NCBI GenBank assembly: GCA_017427885.1
Contig: JAFRRW010000006.1
Location: 1-64,000 of the forward strand
DNA length: 64,000 nucleotides
Source: Bacteroidales bacterium
Lineage (GTDB): Bacteria; Bacteroidota; Bacteroidia; Bacteroidales; UBA932
Reading direction: 5' to 3'
Below the pieces are notes generated by a model. The model had not been told where the DNA came from. It saw only the letters and a list, made by a program, of their open reading frames with translations, and searched no databases. Made by a program: the position numbers and the translations under genes. Positions 53,279 through 62,687 of this stretch are shown one piece after another (position 1 is the stretch's first letter; every line of letters starts with the position of its first letter).

Positions 53279-54879
53279 AACCTGAATCCGATGGTGGCGG
53301 TGATGTCCCAGAGTCCCGCCTTGTTGAGGATTTCGGGAGACATCACGTTGTCGATGTAGTCGCCGTAGATGGAGACGTACTCGTCAGCCAGTTTCGTGTA
53401 GCGGGTGGCCAGGTCGAAGAAGAACGAACCATTGGAGGAATACCCGAGTCCGAAGGAAGCGGAGTGGGTGAGTGCGTCTACGTTCTTCCTGGTGTTGCCT
53501 TCATAGAAGTATTCAGGTGAAGTCATGAGATTGTAACCGGCCCTCAGTGCGAACTGGGGAATGGGTTTGATCTCGACTCCGGCCCTGACGTTGTGCTGGA
53601 TTCCTGCGTAGTCCTTGATATCGGAGTTGACTGCGTCGAAGGAGCCCGAATTGCCGCCCTTGTCGCGGAACCTCATCGTGCTGTAGTCGCAGAATTCATA
53701 GTCCAGGCTGACCAGACCCATATTGGCAAAGGAATATGCCGCTCCGACGTTCATCCTGTAAGGGGAGGTGAACCTGTAGGAGAAGTCTCCCTGGGGACTG
53801 ACCTCGCTGGCGTCGAACTTGCTGTCGGTGAACCAGGTGTCGCCCGCATACTGCCATTTCTCGTCGATGGTCATCGCGGTGGGGGTCTGGATGGCCGCTC
53901 CCAGCCTCAAACTGGGGGTGGGCTTGGCCAGGATGCCCAGCTTGGCATAGATTCCGGTGCCTTCGGCATAGTAGGAATACCTCTGCCTCATATTGTCGAA
54001 CCAGGCAATTTCTCCATTATCATACTCGATGGGGAAATCGTCGGGATTCACGGCCCACTCCTTGACGAAATCGTCAAACTGGTAGGAGAAAGTGGGGATG
54101 CCGAGGTTGAATCCGAAGTAGAGGTTGTCGTTGACGTTGAAGCCCATGTTGAGGACCACGTCGTACTTGGAACCGTAGGACCTGCGGCCGTAGGTCTGGT
54201 CGATGGGACCGGCCAGGCCGATGGTGCCGTCGGTGAAGATGGCCTCGGAGGTGCCGATATAGTCGTATTCGGAACCGCCGTAGGTGGCGATCATCCCGCT
54301 GCGGTAGGCCATTATGGACTGCCAGGGGGCCTGGCTGTCATAATAGGAATTGGAGTCGTTCAGGATGCCGCTGGAGAAACCGTTCTCGGTGGCGTCCGTG
54401 GCGAGGGCGCCCATGAACGTGGTCTGGTCGTTGCGGCCTCCCGTGGTCAAGGTGCTGGTGTAGTTCCTGGTACCGTTGGCCACGATTCCGAAGGTGATGG
54501 CCTTGAGTCCCGAACTCTTGCCCGTCTTGTAGTTGAAGGTCATTCCGAAGTTGGGGACGGTAAACCTGGTGTAGTGGTCCTTGTTCTCGTTGGAATAGGG
54601 ATCGGTGCCGGCCACTGCAGCGAAGGACGCATTGCTCACCGACACGCTGATGTTGGGAGAGAAGGTGATCTGGGAATATCCGTTCACGGCACTGCCCGCA
54701 GGGTTGATGGTGACGGAACCGAGGTCGCCTCCGACGGCTGTCATCGCATTGCCCATACCCAGGGACCTGGCGGTGCCGTAGTACTGGTTCTGCGAAAAGG
54801 TAAATCCGTCGCTGAGCGTTTGTGCGGAAGCGGCTGCCGCCGCCGCAGCAAACAAGATTATGGCAAATATCCTTTTCAT
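53275..54879 (-). CDS. FadL/TodX-like outer membrane transport protein
   Basis: 534 residues. Signal peptide about 1-19 (ends ASAQ). The mature N-terminus resembles the FadL plug: TLSDGFTFSQNQYYGTARSL, GMGNAMTAVGGDLGSVTINP and AGSAVNGYSQ. The rest is made of amphipathic strands; the protein ends ATIGFRF, an aromatic C-terminal beta signal. FadL-type channels take up hydrophobic compounds; the ligand here is unknown. It lies downstream of the Trp/Tyr/Gly-rich lipoprotein gene on the same strand (62 bases). Confidence 0.88.
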   Translation of the reverse strand: MKRIFAIILFAAAAAAASAQTLSDGFTFSQNQYYGTARSLGMGNAMTAVGGDLGSVTINPAGSAVNGYSQITFSPNISVSVSNASFAAVAGTDPYSNENKDHYTRFTVPNFGMTFNYKTGKSSGLKAITFGIVANGTRNYTSTLTTGGRNDQTTFMGALATDATENGFSSGILNDSNSYYDSQAPWQSIMAYRSGMIATYGGSEYDYIGTSEAIFTDGTIGLAGPIDQTYGRRSYGSKYDVVLNMGFNVNDNLYFGFNLGIPTFSYQFDDFVKEWAVNPDDFPIEYDNGEIAWFDNMRQRYSYYAEGTGIYAKLGILAKPTPSLRLGAAIQTPTAMTIDEKWQYAGDTWFTDSKFDASEVSPQGDFSYRFTSPYRMNVGAAYSFANMGLVSLDYEFCDYSTMRFRDKGGNSGSFDAVNSDIKDYAGIQHNVRAGVEIKPIPQFALRAGYNLMTSPEYFYEGNTRKNVDALTHSASFGLGYSSNGSFFFDLATRYTKLADEYVSIYGDYIDNVMSPEILNKAGLWDITATIGFRF

Positions 54880-54941
54880 TTCCGGTGTGTGTTGAATGTC
54901 GTTTCAGTCAAGTTTTCAATATGGTGGAATGGAATTGCGTC

Positions 54942-56276
54942 CTATCTCCTGCCGCCTCCCGAGGAGCCGCCGCTGCGTGAGCCGCCGCCACCTCCGAAGG
55001 AGCCGCCACCGCCGCCGAATGAACCACCGCCACCGCCGCTGCGGGAGCCGCCGCTATAGCCGCCGCTGCTGCGGGACATGCCGGATGATCCGCTCGAATA
55101 GCCGCCGCTGCTGCGGGTAGCACCTCCGTAAGACCTGGAGGAACTGCCGACGGAGGAGCCGGAGCTCCTGGTCGCGCCGCTCCCGGAAGACCTGTATGAA
55201 GGACTGGAATAGGTGGAAGGACGGGATGCCGAGGACCTGCTGTAGGTCGATCCGCTCCTGGTGGATGCGGACGGGGTGGAAGAGGATGCCCTGGAGGTGG
55301 AGCCGGTGTAACTGCCGCTCCTGCCGGCCGTCCTGGCCGCCGTGGAAGTCGTCCTGGTTGCGGGCCTTGCCGAAGACATGGTCCTCGTTGCGGGCCTTGC
55401 GGACGAACTTGCCCTTGTCGCGGTCCCGGTTGCGGAACCAGCCCTCGTGGCCGTCCTGGTGCGGGTGCTCGTGGCAGTCCTTGCGTAACTGCCGGTGCGC
55501 GTCCTGCTCATATTGGAAGAATAACTTCCTCCGCGGGTGTGGGCGTTGCCTTCGGTACCGACCCTGGAGCCCCAGTAGCGGTTGCTGTGGTAGCCTCCGC
55601 CGTACCAGCCTGCGTGATGCCAGCCGTGGTGGCCCCAACCGTGGCCCCAGCCGCCATACCATCCGCCGTAATACCCTCCGTAATACCAGGGGTCATACCA
55701 GCCGTACCAGCTCGAATAATACCAAGGGCTGTACCAGCCGCCATACCATCCGCCGTAATACCAGGGATTGTAACCCCAGTACCAGGTGTCCCAGAACCAG
55801 GGGTCGCAGGTGGCCCAGCCACCGTACCAGCCACCGTAATGCCAGGGGCTGCGCCAGCCCCAGCGGGGGCCGTACCAGGTGTCCCAATACCAGGGCCTGT
55901 AAGCCCATCCCCAGTCAATGCCGAGGGTGGTGTAGGGGTAGGGGCTGTCGATGAGGGTGACGGAAGTCGTATTGGCATTCTTGTCAAAGTCGATCCTCGC
56001 GCTCATATGCTCGGGGATGAACAGGGTGTCGGCTATGCCGTTCTTGAGATAGATGTTGGAACCTCTAGTCCTGGCCGCCAGAGCGGAGGTTTCCTGGTCG
56101 AGGACGTTGATGTCGGCTTGCGCCGTAGTCGACGCCGTGTTGATTTCGGTCTCAGGTGTATAGTAGATTCCGTCCTGATACCTCTGCCTGGAGGTATCAT
56201 TAGAGTACTGCGCCGCTGAACCGCACGCTGTCAGTGCCAGAAGCGCCGAGAGAAGAAGGGGTGAGTGCGTTTTCAT
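54942..56276 (-). CDS. Trp/Tyr/Gly-rich and Ser/Arg/Thr-rich low-complexity lipoprotein
   Basis: 444 residues from the ATG at 56276. Lipobox LTAC (Cys18). Residues about 20-130 form a normal domain (YIKNGIADTLFIPEHM region reads IYLKNGIADTLFIPEH). Then three compositional blocks follow: about 125-245 rich in Trp, Tyr, Gly and Pro with repeated PWYYGGWYGGW units; about 260-350 rich in Arg, Thr, Ala and Ser; and about 350-444 rich in Ser and Gly with Gly-Gly-Gly-Ser-Phe repeats and a basic end. No enzyme motif is seen. It is probably a surface-exposed structural or adhesive protein. Confidence 0.8.
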   Translation of the reverse strand: MKTHSPLLLSALLALTACGSAAQYSNDTSRQRYQDGIYYTPETEINTASTTAQADINVLDQETSALAARTRGSNIYLKNGIADTLFIPEHMSARIDFDKNANTTSVTLIDSPYPYTTLGIDWGWAYRPWYWDTWYGPRWGWRSPWHYGGWYGGWATCDPWFWDTWYWGYNPWYYGGWYGGWYSPWYYSSWYGWYDPWYYGGYYGGWYGGWGHGWGHHGWHHAGWYGGGYHSNRYWGSRVGTEGNAHTRGGSYSSNMSRTRTGSYARTATSTRTRTATRAGSATGTATRASSSARPATRTMSSARPATRTTSTAARTAGRSGSYTGSTSRASSSTPSASTRSGSTYSRSSASRPSTYSSPSYRSSGSGATRSSGSSVGSSSRSYGGATRSSGGYSSGSSGMSRSSGGYSGGSRSGGGGGSFGGGGGSFGGGGGSRSGGSSGGGRR

Positions 56277-56430
56277 TTTCGAATCTCCTATATTTAACAT
56301 AATTTTCGTAACTTCGCAGGCGTCGTTCAAAGACGCATTGCCAGGTTTGGAAATACCATTGCAATTTCTGTACCTTTTTTGCGTGTGCAATGATAACGAT
56401 TAATTGACAAATAAACAAAATGACGTTCAA

Positions 56431-57909
56431 ATGGCTAAGGAAGTAACTAAGAGGGCCGAAAATTATTCCCAGTGGTACAGCGATCTGGTCGTGAAGGCGG
56501 ACCTTGCCGAGCAGTCTGCGGTAAGGGGTTGCATGGTCATAAAACCATATGGTTATGCCATCTGGGAGAAGATGCAGGGCGTGCTGGACGGGATGTTCAA
56601 GGAGACCGGCGCGAAGAACGCCTATTTCCCCCTTTTCATTCCCAAGTCTTTCTTCAGCCGTGAGGCCGAACACGTGGCCGGGTTCGCGAAGGAATGCGCC
56701 GTCGTGACCCACCACAGGCTGATGAACAATCCCGACGGCCCGGGAATCGTGGTCGATCCCGAAGCCAGGCTCGAGGAGGAACTCATCGTGAGGCCCACTT
56801 CCGAGACCATCATCTGGAGCACGTACAAGAACTGGATAAAGTCCTGGCGCGACCTGCCCGTCCTTTGCAACCAGTGGTGCAACGTGGTCAGGTGGGAGAT
56901 GCGCACAAGGCCCTTCCTCAGGACCACCGAGTTCCTCTGGCAGGAGGGCCACACCGCCCATGCCACCGCGGAAGAGGCCGAGGAGAAGGCCTGGGAGATG
57001 GTGAACGTGTATGCGAAGTTCGCCAGGGAGTGCATGTCCCTGCCTGTGATAGTCGGCCACAAGAGCCCCAACGAGAGGTTCGCCGGTGCCCTTGACACCC
57101 TCACTATCGAGGCGATGATGCAGGACGGAAAGGCCCTTCAGTCTGGCACTTCCCACTTCCTCGGCCAGAATTTCGCCAAGTCCTTCGACGTGAAGTTCGC
57201 CGACAGCGAGGGCAACCTCCAGTATGTATGGGCGACTTCTTGGGGCGTGTCCACCCGCCTTATGGGAGCCCTGATAATGGCCCACGGCGACGACTGCGGC
57301 CTCGTGCTTCCTCCCGCCCTGGCCCCCATCCAGGTGGTGATGGTACCCATTTACAAGACTCCGGAGGAGAGGTCGGCGATAATCGAGAAGATGGAGGAGG
57401 TGAAGAAAGGCCTCCTGGCCGGAGGTCACAGTGTGGAGATCGACGACCGCGACACCCTCCGTCCCGGCTTCAAGTTCGCGGAGTGGGAGCTCAAGGGTGT
57501 TCCCGTCCGCCTGGCCATAGGCCCCCGCGACCTCGAGGGCGGCACCGTTGAGGTGCACAGGAGGGATACGATGGAAAAGCAGACCGTTCCCCTGGAATCC
57601 CTCGTGGGGGCCATCGGTTCCCTGCTGGATGACATCCAGAGGAACATCTATGCAAAGGCCCTGGCGTTCAGGGATTCCAACGTGGAGAAGTGCGACGACT
57701 GGGAAGAGTTCAAGGAGAAGATCGGCACCGGAAAGTTCCTTCTCTGCCACTGGGACGGCACCGCCGAGACCGAACAGAAGATCAAGGATGAGACAAAGGC
57801 TACCATCAGGTGCATACCTGTCGACAGTTATGTCTGCGAGGAGGAAGGCCGGGACATCTATTCCGGGAAGCCTTCTCCGCGCAGGGTGGTCTTCGGAATA
57901 GCATATTGA
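56431..57909 (+). CDS. proS: Prolyl-tRNA synthetase (archaeal/eukaryote-like type)
   Basis: 492 residues from the ATG at 56431. It charges tRNA-Pro. Class II motifs: motif 2 region in [20 protein letters not shown] and motif 3 near the [19 protein letters not shown] segment. It lacks the insertion (editing) domain of the long bacterial form and has the extended C-terminal domain of the archaeal-like type, as is usual in Bacteroidota. Two tRNA-Pro genes are in this window. The DUF3078 gene follows after 16 bases. Confidence 0.95.
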   Translation: MAKEVTKRAENYSQWYSDLVVKADLAEQSAVRGCMVIKPYGYAIWEKMQGVLDGMFKETGAKNAYFPLFIPKSFFSREAEHVAGFAKECAVVTHHRLMNNPDGPGIVVDPEARLEEELIVRPTSETIIWSTYKNWIKSWRDLPVLCNQWCNVVRWEMRTRPFLRTTEFLWQEGHTAHATAEEAEEKAWEMVNVYAKFARECMSLPVIVGHKSPNERFAGALDTLTIEAMMQDGKALQSGTSHFLGQNFAKSFDVKFADSEGNLQYVWATSWGVSTRLMGALIMAHGDDCGLVLPPALAPIQVVMVPIYKTPEERSAIIEKMEEVKKGLLAGGHSVEIDDRDTLRPGFKFAEWELKGVPVRLAIGPRDLEGGTVEVHRRDTMEKQTVPLESLVGAIGSLLDDIQRNIYAKALAFRDSNVEKCDDWEEFKEKIGTGKFLLCHWDGTAETEQKIKDETKATIRCIPVDSYVCEEEGRDIYSGKPSPRRVVFGIAY

Positions 57910-57925
57910 CAAATACCGATATATT

Positions 57926-59041
57926 ATGAAGACTCTGAAGATATTGATCGCCATGGCGGCAGCGGCTGCCGTATCCCTTCCCTCCTTCGCCCAGGAGGAT
58001 GCGCAGAAGGCTGCGGAAGAGGCTGCGAAAGCCATCGCCAGCGCACCCCAGGTGGAGGTTCAGGCCCCGAAACCCATCTATTGGACCAGGACGCTGACCA
58101 CCAACGTCAATTTCATCCAGACCGGATACAACAACTGGGCTAAGGGAGGATACAACAACGTGGTCCTGAAGGCCTACCTAGACGGCAACGCCAATTATGC
58201 CAAGGACAAAATGATCTGGAAGAATCGCCTTCAGATAGACTATGGCTTCCTCTATTCCGAGGACAAGCCCATAATCCAGAAGAACACCGACAGGCTCCTG
58301 TTCGAAAGCACCGCCGGTTACAAGGCTACCCAGACCTTGAGCTATTCCGCGAAGTTCACCTTCCAGAACCAGTTCACGAACGGTTTCACCTATCCCACTC
58401 CCACCAACATCGCAGGTGAGGAACCTACTAAAAGGGAATGGCAGGATGCCAGGCTGCTGAAATCGGGTTTCCTTTCTCCCGCGATAGTCAACCTGGGACT
58501 TGGTATCGACTGGGTGCCTACGAAATGGCTCACGGTCAACTTCGCCCCTCTCACCGGAGGTTTCACGATCGTTTCAAGGGAAGCCCTCCGTCCGACTTAC
58601 GGTATGAAACTCAGGAAACTCACAGATTCCGAGATGGCTGCCTACGAAGAAGCCGCAGCCGCGACATACGAGAACTATGTGGTCAAGGGCGAGGCCATCG
58701 GAGGCTATTTCCGTCCGGGAAGGTTCGAATTCGGTGCCCAGCTGACCCTCGACGCCAAGATGCAGGTGAACGACAACTTCACGGCTTCCACCCATCTGCT
58801 CATGTTCTCCGACTATCTCCGCAAGCCCCAGAACGTCAGGGTGAACTGGGATAACAGGCTGTTCTGGAAAGTCGCCAAGTATTTCTCCCTGAACTTCACC
58901 ACCAACCTCATCTATGACGACACGGTGCGGATAGTCCAGGAGAAGGACAAGGACCTGTATCCCGACGGCCGCCGCAGGGTGCAGTTCATGGAGAACTTCT
59001 CCTTCGGCTTCCTTTACACGTTTGCGAGCAAGCCCAACTGA
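57926..59041 (+). CDS. DUF3078 domain outer-membrane-like protein
   Basis: 371 residues. Signal peptide about 1-22 (ends SFA-Q). A charged linker (about 25-45) precedes the DUF3078 domain: YWTRTLTTNVNFIQTGYNNW, AKGGYNNVVLKAYLD, WKNRLQIDYGFLYSEDKP and KNTDRLLFESTAGYK. It is rich in beta strands and probably lies in the outer membrane. Function unknown. The stop codon overlaps the tilS start by one base. Confidence 0.88.
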   Translation: MKTLKILIAMAAAAAVSLPSFAQEDAQKAAEEAAKAIASAPQVEVQAPKPIYWTRTLTTNVNFIQTGYNNWAKGGYNNVVLKAYLDGNANYAKDKMIWKNRLQIDYGFLYSEDKPIIQKNTDRLLFESTAGYKATQTLSYSAKFTFQNQFTNGFTYPTPTNIAGEEPTKREWQDARLLKSGFLSPAIVNLGLGIDWVPTKWLTVNFAPLTGGFTIVSREALRPTYGMKLRKLTDSEMAAYEEAAAATYENYVVKGEAIGGYFRPGRFEFGAQLTLDAKMQVNDNFTASTHLLMFSDYLRKPQNVRVNWDNRLFWKVAKYFSLNFTTNLIYDDTVRIVQEKDKDLYPDGRRRVQFMENFSFGFLYTFASKPN

Positions 59042-60426
59042 TGCAGCGGCGCTTCGACGCTATCTTGAGGGAGGTTTTTTCCTCCCTCGGCAAGTCCTCG
59101 CCCAGGTTCCTCCTGGCCGTGAGCGGAGGCGTGGACTCGATGGTGATGGCCCATCTTTTCGCATCATCGTCCCTCCGCCCGTATTTCGCAGTCGCCCATT
59201 GCAATTTCCGCCTCAGGGGAGATGAGAGCGACTCCGACGAAAACCTGGTGTCGGATTGGTGCGAGGCGAACGGCGTCAGGATGTTCGTCAGGGGATTCGA
59301 CACGGAGAAATACGCCAGGGAAAAGGGATTGAGCGTGGAGATGGCGGCGAGGGAACTCCGGTATTCGTTCTTCGACGGGATATGTACCGGGGAGGGCTAC
59401 GACGCAACGGTCGTCGCCCATAATGCCAACGATAACGCCGAGACGTTGGTACTCAACCTTCTGAGGGGCACCGGGTCAAAGGGACTGGCGGGAATCAAGG
59501 CCGTTTCGACCATCCCGGCCGGCAGCGGGAATATTCCGCTCGTCAGGCCTCTGCTTTCCTTTACCCGCCAGGAAATCTCCCGGTTCGCAAGTGAAAACGG
59601 GATCCGTTACCACGAGGACAGCACCAATGCCGAATCCCGGTTCAAAAGGAACAGGATCAGGAACGAGGTTTTTCCCATATTTGCCGGCATAAATCCTTCC
59701 TTCATAGAGACTTTTTCCGAAGAAACCGCCCGTTTCGCACAGGTCAACTCGGTGGCTGACAGCTATTTCGAGGCTGTAAGGCCCAGGGTCGTCGAAGAGG
59801 CCGGAGCCGGTGAACTGCTGAGGATCCCCCTCGCTGCCCTTACTGCCGATCCAAACTGGGAGTATGTCCTTTACAGGCTCCTCGAACCCTATGGCTTCCC
59901 TTCCGACACCATTTCTTCCCTGACCCGTTCGGTCGGCGACCCCTTGAAATACGGCGGCCGGGTATTCTGCAGCCCCGCTGCAAAGGCCGTGCTTTCACCG
60001 GACCGTATTACCGTGGTGGATGCGGGAGTGGTCCTTAGGGAAGAAAGGCCGGTGACCGTCGTGGACGGTCCTGGAGAATACAGGTTCGGGGACGTCTCGT
60101 TCAGGGTCTCCGTCCGTCCCTGGTTGATGGGGGAGGACAGGAAACAGCCTGCAGGCACCTTGGTTTTCGATTCGAGGGTGTTCCCTTTTCCCTTCGTCGT
60201 CCGTTCCTGGAACGACGGGGACTGGATGGTGCCCCTCGGGATGAAGGGCCGCCGCAAGCTGAGCGACATTTTTTCCGATGAGAAGAAGGGGATTCTGGCC
60301 AAAGGAAAAGCCGGAGTGATAGTCCACTCCGGCTCCCGTGTCGATGCCATCCTGGGTGAGAGGATCGACGATTCCCTTAAAGTGACCGGCACCACCGTGA
60401 TGGTGACCGAGGTCAAGGTTATCTGA
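59041..60426 (+). CDS. tilS: tRNA(Ile)-lysidine synthetase
   Basis: 461 residues. It converts C34 of tRNA-Ile(CAU) to lysidine so that AUA is read as Ile. The PP-loop is FLLAVSGGVDSMVMAHLF (about 20-37), followed by VAHCNFRLRGDESDSDE, VVAHNANDNAETLVLNLLRG and YHEDSTNAESRFKRNRIRNE, and a C-terminal domain of about 200 residues. The ATG overlaps the upstream stop (TGATG), implying coupled translation. The last 8 bases overlap convergent sppA. Confidence 0.95.
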   Translation: MQRRFDAILREVFSSLGKSSPRFLLAVSGGVDSMVMAHLFASSSLRPYFAVAHCNFRLRGDESDSDENLVSDWCEANGVRMFVRGFDTEKYAREKGLSVEMAARELRYSFFDGICTGEGYDATVVAHNANDNAETLVLNLLRGTGSKGLAGIKAVSTIPAGSGNIPLVRPLLSFTRQEISRFASENGIRYHEDSTNAESRFKRNRIRNEVFPIFAGINPSFIETFSEETARFAQVNSVADSYFEAVRPRVVEEAGAGELLRIPLAALTADPNWEYVLYRLLEPYGFPSDTISSLTRSVGDPLKYGGRVFCSPAAKAVLSPDRITVVDAGVVLREERPVTVVDGPGEYRFGDVSFRVSVRPWLMGEDRKQPAGTLVFDSRVFPFPFVVRSWNDGDWMVPLGMKGRRKLSDIFSDEKKGILAKGKAGVIVHSGSRVDAILGERIDDSLKVTGTTVMVTEVKVI

Positions 60427-62221
60427 TATTTATCTCATAGGGCAGCCTGGCGAAGAACATATTGCCGTCTCCGTTCTTCTCCCAGGACTCAGCCCATTTT
60501 TCAATGACCTTTACCGTATTCTTAAGGTCTTTTCCTGCAAACACATAGGGTTCTTCCCTGAAATTTCCAAAGGAGGCCACGAGCATCTGCCCGAAGGTCA
60601 TCGGGGCGGGATACTCCACGATGTGCCAGCCGTCGAGGGAGGGATCGGCAGTCGGGCTGGCCACTGAAGCGGCATAGTGGAGCGCGGTCTCCAGGGTTCC
60701 GATTTCGTCCACGAGGCCCAGCCTGAGGGCGTCGTCTCCGGTCCAGACCCTTCCCTGGGCTATGGAATCCACATATTCCTTCCTCAGGTTCCTTCCTTCG
60801 GCGACGAGGCTGACGAACCTGTCATAGATGTCCTCGATGGAGGCCTGCATCGCTGCGGTCTCGTCCTTGTCGAAGGGGCGGGTCAGGGAGTATGCGTCCC
60901 CGTGCTTGTTGGAGGTGACTGAGGTGATGTTCACGTGGGCGATGTTCTTGAGGGTCTTGCTCAGGTCGGGGACCATTCCGAAGACGCCTATGGACCCGGT
61001 GAGGGTGGTGGAGTTGCTGAAGATCTTGTCGCAGGCGCTGGAGATCCAGTATCCTCCGGATGCCGCATAGTCGCCGTAGGATGCGATGACGGGCTTGCAT
61101 TTCCTGGTCAGGGCAATTTCGTCACGGATCTTGTCGGATCCGATGACGCTGCCTCCGGGAGAGTTTACCCTCAGGACGACTGCCTTGACGGTGGAGTCGG
61201 CCCTTGCGGCTGCAATCATGCGGGAGAACCTGTCCCCGGCGACGTCCTTGGAATCATTGCCGTCCACTATCTCCCCTTCGGCATAGATGATGGCGATCTT
61301 GTTCTTCGGACGGAAATTCTCGGTCACCTTGGCCTTGACGTAGTCGTTGAAGCCGATGAGGGTGACCTTCGAGAAATCTTCGGCCATATAATAGGTCGCA
61401 AGCTTGGATTTGAGCTCGTCCTTGGTAAGGAGGCCGTCCACGAGGGAGTGGGACAGGAGATCCTCGGGGAAGATGAGTTCGATGTTGTCGATGGCGGCGT
61501 CGAGAGCCTCGGGAGTTATGTCCCTGCTCTTGCAGATTTCGGTGGATATGCTTTTCCACATCGAGTTGACCATCACCTGGTTCTGCTCAAGGTTCTCGGC
61601 CGAGGCCTCGCTGCGCGTGAACATCTCGCCGGCGCTCTTGTACTTGCCGTGGCGGATGAGTTGGACGTTCACCTGGAGCTTGTCCAGGAGGTCTCCGAGG
61701 AAGATCATCTGTCCGGCCACGCCGGTAATCATGTTGTTTCCGCCGGGATGAGAGGTCATGAACACCTTGTCGGCGACGGAGGCCAGGTAATAGCTACCGG
61801 TGGAGGGATTCTCGACATATGAAATCACCGGCTTTCCGCTGGAGCGGAAATTCGCCAGGGCGCTCCTCAGTTCCTGAAGCTGGGCGATACTGGCAGAGCC
61901 TCCGTCGGGCTTGAGGTAGATGAGTTTCACTCCGGGGTCCGCGGCGGCTATGTTGATGGCCTGGACCGCGCTCCGCAGGGTGATGGTCTCGTCGAGGCTT
62001 CCGCTGCGGATGACGGACATCGGGTCGCCGGGCTGTCCCTGGTCCGAGACGGAAACAGTGGACATGTCGATTACAAGGGCCCCTTCGCGGGGAATCAGAG
62101 GCTTGGCGCTGCCGGCGACGGCCATGCTGCCGATGAAGCCTATGAAAAGGAAGAATCCGAGGATTCCCATAAGAAAGATGCCGGTCATTACGGCCAGCAC
62201 CATTTTGACAAAACTCTTCAT
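60419..62221 (-). CDS. sppA: Signal peptide peptidase SppA (67-kDa type)
   Basis: 600 residues from the ATG at 62221; an in-frame TTG 8 codons upstream is possible. One N-terminal membrane anchor (about 5-32) and two S49 peptidase domains. The nucleophile Ser is in SYGDYAASGGYWISSACDKI; the catalytic Lys lies in the first domain, in the LIRHGKYKSAGEMFTRSEAS region. It degrades cleaved signal peptides in the inner membrane. fabZ and fabF precede it on the same strand. Confidence 0.94.
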   Translation of the reverse strand: MKSFVKMVLAVMTGIFLMGILGFFLFIGFIGSMAVAGSAKPLIPREGALVIDMSTVSVSDQGQPGDPMSVIRSGSLDETITLRSAVQAINIAAADPGVKLIYLKPDGGSASIAQLQELRSALANFRSSGKPVISYVENPSTGSYYLASVADKVFMTSHPGGNNMITGVAGQMIFLGDLLDKLQVNVQLIRHGKYKSAGEMFTRSEASAENLEQNQVMVNSMWKSISTEICKSRDITPEALDAAIDNIELIFPEDLLSHSLVDGLLTKDELKSKLATYYMAEDFSKVTLIGFNDYVKAKVTENFRPKNKIAIIYAEGEIVDGNDSKDVAGDRFSRMIAAARADSTVKAVVLRVNSPGGSVIGSDKIRDEIALTRKCKPVIASYGDYAASGGYWISSACDKIFSNSTTLTGSIGVFGMVPDLSKTLKNIAHVNITSVTSNKHGDAYSLTRPFDKDETAAMQASIEDIYDRFVSLVAEGRNLRKEYVDSIAQGRVWTGDDALRLGLVDEIGTLETALHYAASVASPTADPSLDGWHIVEYPAPMTFGQMLVASFGNFREEPYVFAGKDLKNTVKVIEKWAESWEKNGDGNMFFARLPYEINIR

Positions 62222-62246
62222 ATCGTTGTCGTTGTTATCATTCAAT

Positions 62247-62678
62247 TCAAGGCAGGGGTTTCAGGACGAAGGTGAGTTCCCCCTTGCAGCAGAGTTTCCC
62301 GTCCACTTCCAACTTGGCGCTGCAGAAGTACATTGTGGCAGCTCCGGTTCCCCTGCGGTCATTGAGGGTTGCCGTGACTTCGCACACGTCCCCTGGCATC
62401 ACGGAATTCTTGAAGCGCACCTTGTCGAGGCCCGCATAAAGTGTCATGTTTCCGGGAATCTCGTCCTTTACCAAAATGGAGCAGCTCTGTGCCATTATCT
62501 CGCAGAGGATCACGCCGGGAACGATGGGATTCCCCGGGAAATGTCCCCTCGTGAAGAATTCGTCCTCCTTGACGGTGTATTTCGCGTGGGCGGTGCCTTC
62601 AGGGTCTATCGTGGCCTCTTCGATGAGGAGCATCGGTTCCCTGTGGGGAAGGAATCTCTTTATCTCGTCCTTGTCCAT
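62247..62678 (-). CDS. fabZ: 3-Hydroxyacyl-ACP dehydratase (stand-alone)
   Basis: 143 residues. It dehydrates 3-hydroxyacyl-ACP in fatty acid elongation. Hot-dog fold motifs: FLPHREPMLLIEEA, FTRGHFPGNPIVPGVILCEI with catalytic His and then Glu, and MAQSCSILV. Many Bacteroidota carry FabZ fused to LpxC; here it is separate and lies 9 bases after fabF. It competes with lipid A synthesis for 3-hydroxyacyl-ACP. Confidence 0.93.
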   Translation of the reverse strand: MDKDEIKRFLPHREPMLLIEEATIDPEGTAHAKYTVKEDEFFTRGHFPGNPIVPGVILCEIMAQSCSILVKDEIPGNMTLYAGLDKVRFKNSVMPGDVCEVTATLNDRRGTGAATMYFCSAKLEVDGKLCCKGELTFVLKPLP

Positions 62679-62687
62679 AACGGAGGA

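Noticed and set aside
53593-55059. Plus-strand open frame (488 codons) opposite the FadL-like gene
   Set aside because: Shadow of the opposite strand; the minus-strand frame has a signal peptide and FadL-type motifs.
55600-55860. CRISPR-like short direct repeats
   Set aside because: The repeats are in frame within a coding gene and encode WYGG units; spacing and sequence do not fit repeats and spacers.
56200-58035. Minus-strand open frame (611 codons) opposite proS
   Set aside because: Antisense to proS, which has full class II synthetase motifs.
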